NCBI GenBank assembly: GCA_030765045.1
Contig: CM060967.1
Location: 22,419,284-22,483,283, forward strand
Direction: 5' to 3'
From: Tenodera sinensis
Taxonomy: Eukaryota; Arthropoda; Insecta; Mantodea; Mantidae
DNA: 64,000 bases
The position numbers and the translations under genes were made by a program. Shown here piece after piece: positions 1-10,815 of this stretch. The notes beneath the pieces were generated by a model that ran no database searches, had not been told where the DNA came from, and saw nothing but the letters and a program-made list of their open reading frames with translations. Within the stretch, counting starts at the first letter, position 1; each line of letters begins with the position of its first letter.

Positions 1-103
1 CATATGACTGTAGAAACTCAACGAGGCTTGGGTAATGGCCCCTTATGCCATTTGCGTTCCAGAACGCAGCCCTGAATGGTCTCCGGACAAGTCTGGAGGC
101 CAT
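1..103 (-). CDS. LINE ORF2 start (endonuclease/reverse transcriptase), cut by window edge
   Basis: This is the first 34 codons of the second open frame of a Jockey-like LINE, reading leftwards out of the window. The peptide contains F-W-N-A-N-G-I, the usual opening of the apurinic-like (EEP) endonuclease domain that nicks target DNA in target-primed reverse transcription. The ATG at 103-101 overlaps the stop of the upstream gag frame (TAA at 105-103) as TAATG. This arrangement suggests termination-reinitiation coupling, as is known for several LINEs. The RT domain would lie outside the window, so whether this copy is full length cannot be judged. The family assignment to a Jockey/I-group LINE rests on this motif plus the neighbouring gag. 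Confidence 0.8.
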   Translation of the reverse strand, partial: MASRLVRRPFRAAFWNANGIRGHYPSLVEFLQSY

Positions 104-1720
104 TACTTGGCTGAGTTAGGGAACAGCTGGGCCAAGGTTTGGACCAGTAGGGCATGCTTCTGCATGGGGCTCAGGTTAGGGCTTTCGTACTGCAGCTTGA
201 ATTTCCGAAGTGCAGGCAAGATTCGGTTTATTATGTTGTTAAACCACAGGGTTAGGTCCTGAAATTCCTCCAGGTCCACCTGCGAGAGCGTTCCCCCTAA
301 TGCAGGGGGGTCATGGGTACAGCGGGGACCACAGGTGCCACCTGTGGGCCGGCTGTAACAGCAGTATCCCTTGGTGCCAGAGCTGCCTCAGTGGACTGCT
401 CTGCCGGCGCCTTGGGTGGCTGTTGAGAAGCTGTGCTTACTCTCTCCGCATCTTGACGCTTGCTCTTGTGTTTCCTTCGCTGCTTAGGTTTAGGAGGAGC
501 ATTGGCCACAACAGACTCCTCTGTATGGCCTGGAGGTGGTGCCGAGACTTCAGTCGTGGCAGGGGCAGGTACTACTGCCTGGGCCTTGGCCTGGGCCAGT
601 GTCTTTTCTGCCCTATTAAGGGCGTGAGAGAAGGAAACGCCGGGGCGGACCTCTACCGCTTCCGCACGTCCCTTGCGACGGCTGTCTATAATTTTCAGGC
701 GCGTCGCGCATCCTTTGTAGACACTGCAGTGCGCGCCTTTGCAGTTGACACATTCCCTGTCCGTGTGCAGCTTTGGGCAGTCCTGCACTCTGTGGGTTCC
801 ACCACATCGCAGACATGTAAGCGGACGCTCACATGCCATGCTGGAATGGTGAAATCCCAGGCAATTGCGACACTGCACGGGACCCTCCTTGCCGTAGAAG
901 CGTTCCACCTTTACGGCAGTGTAGATTAGGTGACGCACAGTGTCGATTGGCTGAACTTGTTGGTCGCGCACTTTGTCCACCACGACCAGAAACAGTGGCA
1001 TGGGCACCTTTTCAGGTCCATTGTCGGAGACAATAGTCTTCTTCAACTGGGCCACTGTTGCTGTGATGTCATGTTCTTCGAGGAGTGCCAGCCTGACATC
1101 CTCGGTAGAGCAGTCAGAGGCAAGGCCTCTGATTATTCGCCTTTCCACGTGAGGACGTGTGGGCGAATAACTGTAAAACGGGATATTTAATTCCCGAAGT
1201 ACAGCCTTGGCTGCCTCAAAATCCTTGAGTGAGGAGGTCTTGATGTTTACTTTTCGTGGCCTCCTTATTGCCTCAAAGCGTCTTTTCAGGCGCGAAGCTA
1301 GGAGCCGCATCGTTTTTGTATGCTCCTTAAAAGCATCCGCTACTATTGGCGGTATTTTCTCCCCCCCCCCCCCCCCCTTGGTTGGGGGTTGGGTTGTACC
1401 CTGTGGTTGTTGCTGCTGAGAGCCCGTGGAGTTACGCCTGTTCCGGCGTCCCTTCACCTCAGTGAAGCCCTCGGTGTCAGTTTCCATATCTGCCTCTGAG
1501 TCAGAGGAAGAGAAAGGATGATGGGAAACCAGTGGTGGTGACTATCAGTGACCTGTCGCGGGACAGAACACTTGCGCTTTTTACGCGCAGGTGGTACCGC
1601 CTCCGGAACAGAGATGCCTGAAGATGATGTAGTTGGTCCGTCGGTCAGCACGGTTGCCCTCCGGCTGCTTGCAGAGGGCCAGACCCCCTCCTTAGAGGAG
1701 GAGGCGCCTGGGCAAGCCAT
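103..1720 (-). pseudogene. LINE ORF1 (gag-like RNA-binding protein), two frameshifts
   Basis: ORF1 of the same Jockey-like LINE, a nucleic-acid-binding gag that coats element RNA. The central open frame (1487-297, 396 aa) has a basic N-terminal tail, a probable PRE_C2HC-type domain at about residues 110-185, and three CCHC-like knuckles: C206-C209-H214-C219, C225-C228-H232-C237 and C246-C249-H253-C260. A Pro/Ala/Lys-rich tail follows. The reading continues in other frames at both ends. From 1720 to about 1541 there is an N-terminal extension with a KKRK basic patch, opening at an ATG in good context. From about 310 to 103 there is a C-terminal stretch containing D-L-E-E-F-Q-D-L and ending at the TAA that overlaps ORF2. 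The C-terminal break maps to the G6 run at 305-310 and fits loss of one base. The other break lies near 1535-1545. The poly-Gly stretch is encoded by 17 C on the plus strand (1361-1377). This copy is therefore probably dead as a protein source. Confidence 0.82.
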
Positions 1721-2002
1721 TACGGCTTGAGGTGTTGGACCTTTGGCTGCAGCCTTGCAAGCCCGTAGTCACGTGGTCCGTCAGTCAGTTTGTCTGAGTC
1801 GGGAATGGTGATTGAAGAGAAGGGGTATAGTTACCTGGCTCCTCTATATACCAGCACGCACCCCTCCGGGAGCAGGATCGATGTAGAAGAAGCGCAAGTG
1901 ATGATTGGTGCGACACGCTACCGTTTGCTATCAAACGTCTGGCAGCGTGCCGCGAAACTGTGCTTTCACCTAACTAGGTGCGTAGTTCTTTGCTCCACCA
2001 AC
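1721..2002. other. Probable LINE 5' UTR / unidentified junction
   Basis: GC-richer DNA immediately upstream of the gag start. It is likely the 5' untranslated region of the minus-strand LINE, joined somewhere here to a plus-strand LINE tail. I cannot place the junction and see no open frame of note. Confidence 0.35.
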
Positions 2003-2050
2003 ATCGCTGATGACCTAGAAGTTGAGCGCCCTTAAACCAATAATAATAAT
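2003..2050 (+). mobile_element. 3' terminus of a plus-strand LINE with (AAT)n tail
   Basis: The sequence GCTGATGACC, then TTGAGCGCCCTTAAACC, then a short AAT repeat matches the style of the LINE 3' ends at 23669 and 61761 in this window. No coding part is recognisable upstream, so this is probably a strongly 5'-truncated insertion. Confidence 0.5.
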
Positions 2051-2878
2051 CCACCACCACGTCGCCACGGTCGTTCTCCCTCTGTTGCCCCTGAAGAGAG
2101 GATCAAGCACTCCAAGCTCCCAATGGTCCCGCAGAATCGAGGTGTAGACGCTACGAGCTCCAATCATGTGCCGCTGGCGGGACACCGTGAATAGTGTAAA
2201 TAGTGCAGTGCGCGAGCAAATGAATGTGTGCGTATGTGTGTGTGCATGAGTGTGTGCGTGGGTGAATGCGTGAGTGTTCTGTAAATAGTGTAAATATGTA
2301 CATATGTATATAAAACAAAGAAGGAACTGAACTATATATAACTATTCTCGGTGACCTAGTGATGGTCACCGTGTGGGTTTTGGATATAACACCAATCAAT
2401 TGTAAAAATGTACAAAGCCGCTTATATGTATATGTAAATTTGAGCCTGTAATCCGGGCCCATTGTACCGGCACCAGGCCAAGAAGTCTTCATAAACTAAA
2501 CTTGAAACTTGCACACTATGTCCATTTAAATTCATGAATTGGTGTGCAGAATTTTTTAAATGTTCTTGTTCTCTTAATACAAACTTTTACAACCCAAATA
2601 ATGGGGTTTACAAGATCCAATTCTTGCAGAACATTGATCATACTGATTGACGTCTCGGTCTTCTTGAAATACCTCGTTAATTACCTTCGAAATCGTCGTT
2701 ATACATTTATTAAACACATTAAAACCTCCTTCTGACAATTATGAACGCATAAATAGAGACAACACATGAAAAATGAAGAAGGATGGTAAGAAATATGAAC
2801 CGAAGCAAGAATAAAACTCGAGATTACTACTATAACGGTTCAATATAATACCAGGAGGATAAAAAAGATTACAAAAGA
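2051..2878. other. Unassigned intergenic DNA
   Basis: Contains a degenerate TG-rich stretch (about 2226-2280) and a TGTAAATA-rich segment. The short open frames on both strands look like chance. Nothing else is recognised. Confidence 0.5.
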
Positions 2879-3569
2879 AAAAATCTGATGTGTTGCATTC
2901 TCATGACTTTCTCTACTCTTGTACTAACCACTCTTACACTTATTCTTTTTCGTGTTAGTTGAAATAAACATTTGCAAACTTATTTTATTACTCATTTTCT
3001 TGCAAGTGCAACAGGAATATGGGAATACAGTAGACCTTGAGGGATAGTCAAATCTTGTAAACCTTTAAACTTCCGTTCACTTTGCACGGTTATAAAAATG
3101 AATAGCGAGGTTCCATTTGACAGAATAAGTTCTCCAAAACTTACACAAATAACGAGGAATATCTCCGAAATGGTTCACTCTACAAAAATGTATTTTGAAC
3201 ATAAACTGTGTGCTTTAGCAACATCTACATTATTTATAGTAAGATTTGATCTATCTCTCACGGTTTACTAGTTATGCAAAAGTCATCCTGACTAAGACAT
3301 CATGTGTATAAAAATATCATTCGTCATAAAAATATCTCAAACATATGGATTTTAATCAAAATCGTTAGAGCCATTTTTAAATAAACTAAAATTTTCGAAA
3401 AAATTTTCCATGTAAAGGGTAATTTAAGGTAGAGGAGTTTTCTTCAAATCTTCGTGTCGCATCCTTGAAAGGCGTTAAATTGAAATACCAACTTTGATTG
3501 CTAACCGACTTTTCGCTTTTGAGTTAGGCAGACTGACACACGCGCACGCAGACAGGCAGGCAGGCAGGC

Positions 3570-3602
<33 letters not shown>

Positions 3603-3748
3603 CACTCACAGAGCTTTTTCCTAAAAATGCTTTTTTGGACTCAGTGGGCCTCAAAGCATATATTTCCGGTGAAATCTCGATATCTAATTTTTGGGTGGAA
3701 TACAATACTTCCTCTACTTTACTATATGCAGTAGAGAAAGTAAAAATT
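2879..3748 (-). mobile_element. HINE-like element, copy 1 (near full length)
   Basis: Reversed copy. It opens with AAATCTGATGTGTTGC and the sub-terminal motif ACTTTCTCTACT, and closes with AGTAGAGAAAGT at 3730-3741. The internal microsatellite is (CAGG)n(CAGA)n at 3551-3603, i.e. GTCY repeats on the element strand, the form typical of DINE-1. It is followed by an A-rich run. Confidence 0.75.
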
Positions 3749-3784
3749 AAAAAAAAAAAAAAAAGAAAAAAAAAAAGAAAAAAA
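3749..3784. repeat. A-rich simple repeat
   Basis: A-rich run with scattered G abutting the right end of HINE copy 1. It could be an old poly(A) tail or expansion of the T-rich HINE end. Confidence 0.7.
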
Positions 3785-3900
3785 GCTGGTGATCATGTTC
3801 TATGTGAGTGCCCAATATTAGATTGGCAGTTTTCAAGGCGAGAACAGATTTGAGAAAACTGGCCAATAAACCACAGCGATATTGTGAAAAAGTATTGAGC
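3785..3900 (+). pseudogene. Possible LINE ORF2 C-terminal zinc-motif scrap
   Basis: The frame reads D-H-V-L-C-E-C-P, reminiscent of the His/Cys motif after RNase H in LINE ORF2 proteins, and stops at 3853. It is only about 23 codons long and could be chance. No RT or RNase H sequence precedes it. Confidence 0.25.
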
Positions 3901-6427
3901 CTATTTGTGTAGTATGTAACTATGGAACATAATTCGATAAATAGGGTAATATAAACCATGTAATGCAGCTATATGATGATTAATTCAGTGTTTGTATTTT
4001 ATCAATCTTCCTTCCAAAAATAAAATAGACTTATATTTGGACTACAAAAAATATAATAAAGACATCATTTAAATCATAAATAAAATAAATTATAAAATTT
4101 GTATTCATTAAGAGAATAGATTGTAATTATTAATACGAAAATCCAAAATATTCTTATTACATAACTATATAGGCAAATGCATAATTTGATCTTAAATAAA
4201 AAAGGTCCGTTATTAAAAATGCTCAAGAAGGAAGGAAGGGTAAATTCTGAATTACTAAGTCTTAAAAACGAGACCGGCGGAGGATGTGGGCATATTATAG
4301 ACCTATAAATAAATCTTTTTAAAATTACAATTTAATAGTCCAAATTATACGTCAATAACAATTCATAATAAATGAAATTTATTATAATCCAAAAATACAT
4401 TCACCACCGAAAATTGTTTAAAATACCTCCAATAGCCAATATACAGCCAATTTTATCCTTAACTCTTGCTTTCTTAATGTTTCTAGAAACTAATATTCAT
4501 GAAATACTTAACCCCACAAAAACAAGACTTAATTCTAACATTGTGCATAATAATAAATACTATTGGTGCGAGGAAGCTTACCAATAAATCTCAACGCGCA
4601 GATTAACATATGAAAACACAATTTAATGCGTGATTTTAGAGAAGCAGTGCCAGACCCCAGGAAGCGACGATGGTTCTACCTCTAGCCCACGAACATTTGC
4701 AAGGCAGACACAACACGATCGACCATGGCAGTATGGCGGAAGGTACATGGGATATTGAATAGGAAATGTGAATTACCAATGGATAGGGATACGGTATACG
4801 ACATTTTTAACACACTTTAGAAGCGCTTAGACACAAGGGAATTCTAATTTTTATTCTAGTTTGCAATGCTTCTCTCGCAGCAGAAATGAAATATTTTAAC
4901 CATTGCATAATGTAGCATATTTCGAAATAAATTCTCCTGCTGGGAATCTCTTGAGTATTACCGAAGCTTTATTAAAGTGCATCAGGGTTGCAACAGCTGT
5001 TGATATGTTTTTTGTCTCTTTATTAGCATGGCTTTGGTGGAAATGTGAGTATGCATATAAACTGCCAGTGGCGTGTTGAGGTCACTTCAATTACCACAAC
5101 TGCATGACCATGTGTGCAACAGACCAAACTTGATCCCTCTTGCACGAAAAACAGCTACAAACAGTGAATTACTAGCATTTTTATTTTATATGTATGTAGC
5201 TATATCAGACTTGGACGTTTTAAACTGCGGTTCTTTCATGTAAAGGTTCGCACAGGGTGATACGCAAGTTGTGAATACTCAATGTCACTGTTATTTAAAC
5301 CCTATTAAAGTGTTATTAATCATTTAGTGCACAAATGTTGGTATAATTCTAGAGCCTTAGGGTACAACTACCTATTACAATCAGATGGATAATTAGCAAT
5401 ATTTACTTAACGTACTATACCATAAAAAAATCCAAACATTTTCCAAAATATTTATTTATTACACTGTGGGTAATGCAAACGACATTAATAAGAGTGGTTG
5501 GTGCTGCTTCGGCATATGTTAACCACGGATGAGTGTAAAAAAATATGTCCAATACAATTATTGTCAACAAAGAACCGTTTTGCTGAAAAAGAAAACAATA
5601 ATTTGTGTCAAACATTTGGAGCCATCTAGTTTGGACATAAAGTTAATTATTTCACGAACTGTCGTGTTAAAATAGTTTAAAGAATGCTGTAATGTATTTT
5701 TATCTAAATTGAACAAATTAAACCATAATTTAACCTTGAAATGTTGTGAAAAGTTAGATTTCTAAGAGAAATGTGACAATGACACGTCGCGGTTGTCACC
5801 TTGACGGTTGTAGGGCGGGATATTCGGGTGGTTGGGGGTTAGGGGAAGTATTGCCTGGCGTTATTAAGAGTGGGGGCAGGTGAAGGATTCATGCCCAAAG
5901 TATACCAGGTTATCATCACCACATCATCGCCACTGCCGCCACCGCCGCCAATGCCATCGCCACCACGTCCGTTTGTCTTCTCTTCTGGGATGTAGTGACG
6001 GGACTTCAAAAACTCACAACGCCTCAGATTCCCAAAACCTATTGAAAACCTCCACTCAAGTACGACCCCCTTCAATTGTCATCCCACATCTGGTTTTTCT
6101 TCTCCAAGATAGGAGGGCCAGGTTTGTTGGCGCCATGTGCCTTGCGCGCTACAAACATTTACGTTTAAATAATGATTCATGTATACCTTGATTCTGGAGA
6201 ACTTTTATGAGTACATAAAAAATAATTTAATTATTTTGAAACCTTTGTTGGTGGAAGCTTTTACGTGAACTTATAGAACTAGAATTAGCCAACGACGACA
6301 TTCTCCATCGTATAAACGGACAATCTAAACACCTTGTTTTCCTATTTTATCTTAGTCGCTTTGAAAACACACTTTTGGCAACATCGCATTTGATTCTTCC
6401 ATAAGAAAGGATGGTTCAAGAGCTCAT
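3901..6427. other. AT-rich intergenic DNA with one GC-rich patch
   Basis: Mostly very AT-rich. At about 5780-6140 there is a GC-richer patch with CCGCCA/CATCGCC trinucleotide-like repeats (5930-5965) that reads as Gly-rich low-complexity peptide on minus. No domain is recognised and no gene is called. Confidence 0.5.
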
Positions 6428-6530
6428 TGTGTCTTCTTGACCTGAAAATTCCTATAGTGAAATCGCGATATCGAATGCAAACTGCAATGCAATACCAGCT
6501 CCACCTACTATGCAGGTGATAAAGTAAAAT
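6428..6530 (-). mobile_element. Possible old HINE 5' block
   Basis: The words GTGAAATCGCGATATCGAAT and, further right, GATAAAGTAAAAT align loosely with the 5' block of reversed HINE copies. Highly diverged. Confidence 0.3.
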
Positions 6531-6822
6531 CCAGGTGATTTGAATAGAACATGTGTGAATGCAGGTCGAGATAACAGAACCAGCATTTACAGAAACTCAA
6601 TAGGAAGCACGCCATTCAGTAGATCTGACAAACTTGTTGGCAAATGGAAGCGTGAAACACGGGAGAGCGATGTCAAATTAAGCGAAAAGAATTCACCTTA
6701 GAATAAACAAAGTTGGCGCAATCCCTTGCTGCAATTAAGGCACAAACCACAAAACACGAGCAAACATTGAGCGTACGCTTTTATTTTACTAAAAAAGCAG
6801 AACAAATGTGCTAAGCTTATGG
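6531..6822. other. Unassigned spacer
   Basis: Nothing recognised between two HINE-like segments. Confidence 0.4.
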
Positions 6823-6823
6823 A

Positions 6824-7603
6824 CTTTTTACTTTCTTTACTGGTATGTTTTGAGACTCCCTAAATCCAAAAACAAGCATTTTTGTGTGTGTCAGTGTGTC
6901 TATGGACAGCATAACTCAAAAACGAAAAGTCGGTTAAAAACCAAAGTTGGTATTTAAGTTTAATGTCTTTCAAGGATACGACATGAAGATTTTGAAGAAA
7001 ATAGCCCAACCCTAAACCACCCTTTACATGGAACATTTTTCGAAAATTTTGATTTTCTTGAAAATGGCTCTAACGATTTTGATTAAAATGTCATATGTTT
7101 GAGATATTTTGATGACAAATGAAATGTATATCTTGAATTTTCTGGCTATAGCCCCCGTAGTCGTATTTACTCTGGACAACTTTTGCATAACTGGTAAACC
7201 GTTAGAGATAGACCAAATCATACTATACAAAAAATGTAGATCTTGCTAAAATACACCATTTATGTCTCAATAAGTTTTCTTGTAGAATGAACCATTTCGG
7301 AGATATACCTTGCTATGTGTGTGAGTTTTGGAAAACTTAAAACTTTCGTGAAATGAAACATCGTTGTTCCTTTTTTTATATGTTACGTGTGCAAAGAGAA
7401 CGGAATCTCCAAGCTTTAAAAGTTTGACTATCGCACAAGGCCTAGTGTATTCTAATATTCCCCTTGCACCTACAAGGAAATAAGCAATAATTTGTACAAA
7501 AGTTTATCTTAACTAACAAGAAGAAGATATAGGAATAGGAGTTTGTAAGAATGGTTAGTACTAGAGTAGAGAAAGTCATGTGAGTGCAACACATCAGATT
7601 TTT
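6824..7603 (+). mobile_element. HINE-like element, copy 2
   Basis: Forward copy. It starts TTTTTACTTTCTTTACTGG and ends with AGTAGAGAAAGT (7565-7576), the ATGTG/CACAT hairpin and CAGATTTTT. About 100 bp of the 5' block is missing between the 5' sub-terminal repeat and the microsatellite, which is reduced to TGTGTGTGTCAGTGTGTC. Confidence 0.75.
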
Positions 7604-7710
7604 CTACTTTCTACTTTCCTAAGAAAAATATGCTTATGGTGAAATCTTGGTGTGAAATTTTGGATGGAATACAAGTAGTTTTACTCACTGTGTCGAGTAA
7701 TACCGTAGAT
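7604..7710 (-). mobile_element. HINE 5'-block fragment, reversed
   Basis: Abuts the end of copy 2 and reads GGTGAAATCTTGG then TTTTGGATGGAATACAA, the reversed 5' block. It is a tail-to-tail fragment with the microsatellite and beyond missing. Confidence 0.5.
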
Positions 7711-7729
7711 ATCACTAACTATATGCGCT

Positions 7730-7815
7730 TCCCCAGCCGGGAAATGAACCCGGGACCTTTCACACAGCAGGCAGGTGCTCTAAGCACTTAGTTGTGAGTG
7801 CTGCTGTGCTTAGAT
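7730..7815 (-). mobile_element. tRNA-derived SINE head
   Basis: On the minus strand a B-box-like GGGTTCATTTCCC is preceded by AGAGCACCTGCCTGCTGTG, closely matching the head at 63583-63653 (AGAGGACCTGCCTGCTGTG then GGGTTCGATTCCC). The pol III promoter is decayed and the body is not recognised. Confidence 0.6.
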
Positions 7816-8634
7816 AGGTATGTAAGTAATAGGGAAAGTAAAGGGACATCCATCACGAATATTATAACAGGCATGTGGTAAAAACTTGGATACGGTTGAA
7901 TTAAACCAGGAACATTTCTGTGCAGTCGTGAATACGGAAACCAGTAGCGAATGCAATGTGTACCTTCAGCACCCTTTTACTTCTATTTAACACCTTCAAT
8001 ATGCTAAAATTATGTAAAACATGTTCTTCATGCCTGCGGTTGTTGAGGCATGAAATGTATCAGAAATCGTTTTCGCGTATATTTCTATGAGGAGGAAATA
8101 AAATGTAGAATTTGCATGCGTTTCCTTGCTCTGGTGATCACGTACGACATATGGGCATTCCAGCGTAAGGAAATTCTCCAGGTCTGCACCTACTTGGTAT
8201 TCCGGCGACCAGCTTGCATGAAGTTGCCGGTCGCACGGAGGAGGACCGATCCCAATGGCATATTCACCCACAGGTCCCGTATCAAACGTGAGCATCTGCA
8301 TGAAAATTTGATACCATGCAAAATCTTTCCATGGCTCCAATACAAAAATAATTCAATCATCTCGAATCCCCATATACCCACGCAAGGCTGTTTTTGTATG
8401 CTCCTTTGATGAGGCAGGCTATGACTACCAATACAGCCATTCTTTGAATATTGTGCCCCTTCCTTCCAAATATAATCCTTCATTCATTTATTATTCAATA
8501 TGTTTTTCATGCATTCCGGGTTGAACCTACTGCTAAGTCCCAAGGGAAACGAACCAGATATACAGGCTCTTACAAAACATCTCCAAAGAAGTACATCGAC
8601 TCCAGAAAGTATGCCTCTGTGGAAAAAGATAAAA
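7816..8634. other. Unassigned DNA with overlapping frames on both strands
   Basis: 8050-8409 (plus) and 7996-8340 (minus) are open for over 110 codons on opposite strands. Base composition is slightly GC-richer than the flanks. Neither peptide has a motif I recognise. Either may be a TE or exon relic, but I do not call a gene. Confidence 0.35.
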
Positions 8635-9460
8635 ACAAAAATCTAATGTGTTGCACTCACATTATTTTCTCTACTCTTCTTCCTACCATTGCTATAAACC
8701 CATCCTGTATCTCCTTCGTGTTAGTTGAGATAAAAATTTACAGATTATCTTATTTGCTTATTTCCTTGCAGCTGAAAGGAGAATATGGGAATACAAGGCT
8801 TTGAGCGATAGTCAAATGTTTTAAAGCTTGCAAAGTCCCTTCTCTTTGCAGGGTTAATATATTAAAAATTGAATAACAATGTTCCATTTGATAGAAGAAT
8901 AAGTTCTCTAAAACACACAAATAACAAAGCATATCTCTGAAACGGTTCACTCTATAAAAATTTTATTGAGACATAAACTGTGTATTTTATCAAGATAAAC
9001 AGTTTCGATCTATCTCTAACGGTTTACCAGTTACGCAAAAGTCGTACAGGGTAAATACGACTACAGAAGCTATAGCCAGAAAATTGAAGATATACATTTC
9101 ATTTGTCATAAAGATATCTCAAACATATGGCATTTTAATCAAAATCGTTGGAGCCATTTTCAAGAAAATCAAAATTTTCGAAACATTTTCCATGTAAAGG
9201 GTAGTTTAAGGTGGAGGAATTTTCCTCAAAATCTTCGTGTGGCATGCTTGAAGCATCTTTAACTTAAATACCAACTTTGTTATTTAACCAACTTTTCGTT
9301 TTTGAGTTTTGCTGTTCACAGACACGCATACACACACGGACCTTTTTGTAAAAATTTATTTTTTAGGAGCCTCAAAACATACATTTCCGGAGAAATCTCG
9401 ACATCGAATTTTTGAGAGAATACTTCTTCTACTTACTCTACGTAATAGAGAATGTAATGT
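8635..9460 (-). mobile_element. HINE-like element, copy 3
   Basis: Reversed copy, moderately diverged. The hairpin end is TAATGTGTTGCACTCACATT and the other end is ACTCTACGTAATAGAGAATG. The microsatellite is reduced to CACACACGG. Confidence 0.7.
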
Positions 9461-10380
9461 GATAAACTGTTTAAGAGTGCAAACGATAATAGCGTACGTC
9501 TTGGAAATGGTTCCCCCCCAAAAAAAAAAAGTTATTTTAAATAAGTTGTGTCTTTTTAAACAGATTTCCAGTTTTTTACTTTTTTTTTTACTTAGGAGGT
9601 TTTCTGTCTGTTAAACGTTACCAATTTCTTATAAAGGAAGAGAACTTCCTAGAATTTTATGGACACCTTTAATTTTTCCAGTAAATATCATTAATATTTG
9701 GTGTGTTAATAAACAGAAAGAAGAAATGAAAGAAGGAATAACATCGCAATTCGTTTTAAGTTGAAATTTCTCTTACCCAGACACTTTACTCATATACCTA
9801 CATTTTACGTTTTATATAATGACAAGCTTTGAGAAGATATCACTATCGTTTCAGCTTGCTGCACACCCCTTACACTTACAACAAAACGAGTAAATGAATA
9901 AGGAACATTTGTTTGTATGAAGAAGAACTAGATAAAAGAATAATATACAAGACAGTATAAGAATAACCTGAATAGAGTAAACTATTGAAACCAAACATTA
10001 GGCATTTATCTTGAATATATTAAAACTTTGAAGAATGAATTACTGAAACAAGGACAGCTTTCTGACATGCGCTACCGCTGCACTAAAAATCCCAACTAGA
10101 ATGCACATGTAAATAACACATAATTATGTAAATATACATAAGTTCAAAGGTGCGCTACAGGGGCCCTAGTGCACATAGATAAGGTCAATAAACTAGATGG
10201 CACCACAAGTATATTGAGCTGGATGTTCGGACTATTACTCGACGGTTGAGAGTTGAAAGAGAAAGGGTGAGCAGAATTTTCAATACAGCCCAGGATGCTA
10301 ACCTCACGCTCGCATAATGCATAGCGACCTATCACCTCTGGCAAAACCTTCCTTCCCATACAGAGGCACCTTCGCCTCCA
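9461..10380. other. Unassigned AT-rich intergenic DNA
   Basis: A- and T-runs near 9515-9530 and 9585. A 156-codon minus frame (10144-10614) lies antisense to the LINE fragment that follows and is a shadow of it. Confidence 0.45.
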
Positions 10381-10815
10381 CAAAGAATGGTGCAGGTGTG
10401 GGCGATTGACTATTAACACGCCACTAAACGCCGTTTTCCCGCCGACTTCCCCACATTCACATATATTCGAAGGATAGAATGGACGGATACCATCTCCTAC
10501 CTGGGAGAGAGGTTTGACAAGGGCCTTAGTTTCCGGGAACACATCCACGACTAGTCGCATCGGGCCAGCGGGGCAACTGCATCGCTGCATCCCATGTTGC
10601 GATCTGGGATGCACATTCTCTTGAAGCTACGCTTCTTTCGAGCTCTCATAATCACAGTCCTCCCGTATGGGGTGGACGAAATTAGGCGCCAGGCAACTAG
10701 ATTTTACAACCTTATACCACAACATCGGAACGCCCTGGTTAGGTCTCTTGGGGATTATAATCCCAGAGAACGCACCCTTGTGCGACACCGGGTTCCCCGC
10801 ATGGCTAGCGGGTAC
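10381..10815 (+). pseudogene. LINE ORF2 fragment: end of RT / thumb region
   Basis: The frame at 10489 reads S-Y-L-G-E-R-F-D-K-G-L, the YLG block after the RT catalytic core of LINE ORF2. It runs through A-T-A-S-L-H-P-M-L and L-R-F-F-R-A-L-I-I-T-V-L-P-Y-G to R-N-A-L-V-R-S-L-G. One in-frame stop (10552) interrupts it. The catalytic YADD box and RNase H are absent. The region upstream (10381-10488) looks like the same protein in a shifted frame. It is an old, dead copy. Jockey/R1-type is likelier than RTE by the spacing of the blocks, but that is inference. Confidence 0.6.

Noticed and set aside
300..929. 209-codon plus-strand frame opposite gag
   Set aside because: Antisense shadow of the LINE ORF1, which has the recognisable zinc knuckles.
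8050..8409. 119-codon plus frame overlapping a 114-codon minus frame
   Set aside because: No domain, no clear coding bias to one strand, no splice evidence. Noted only as an unassigned region.
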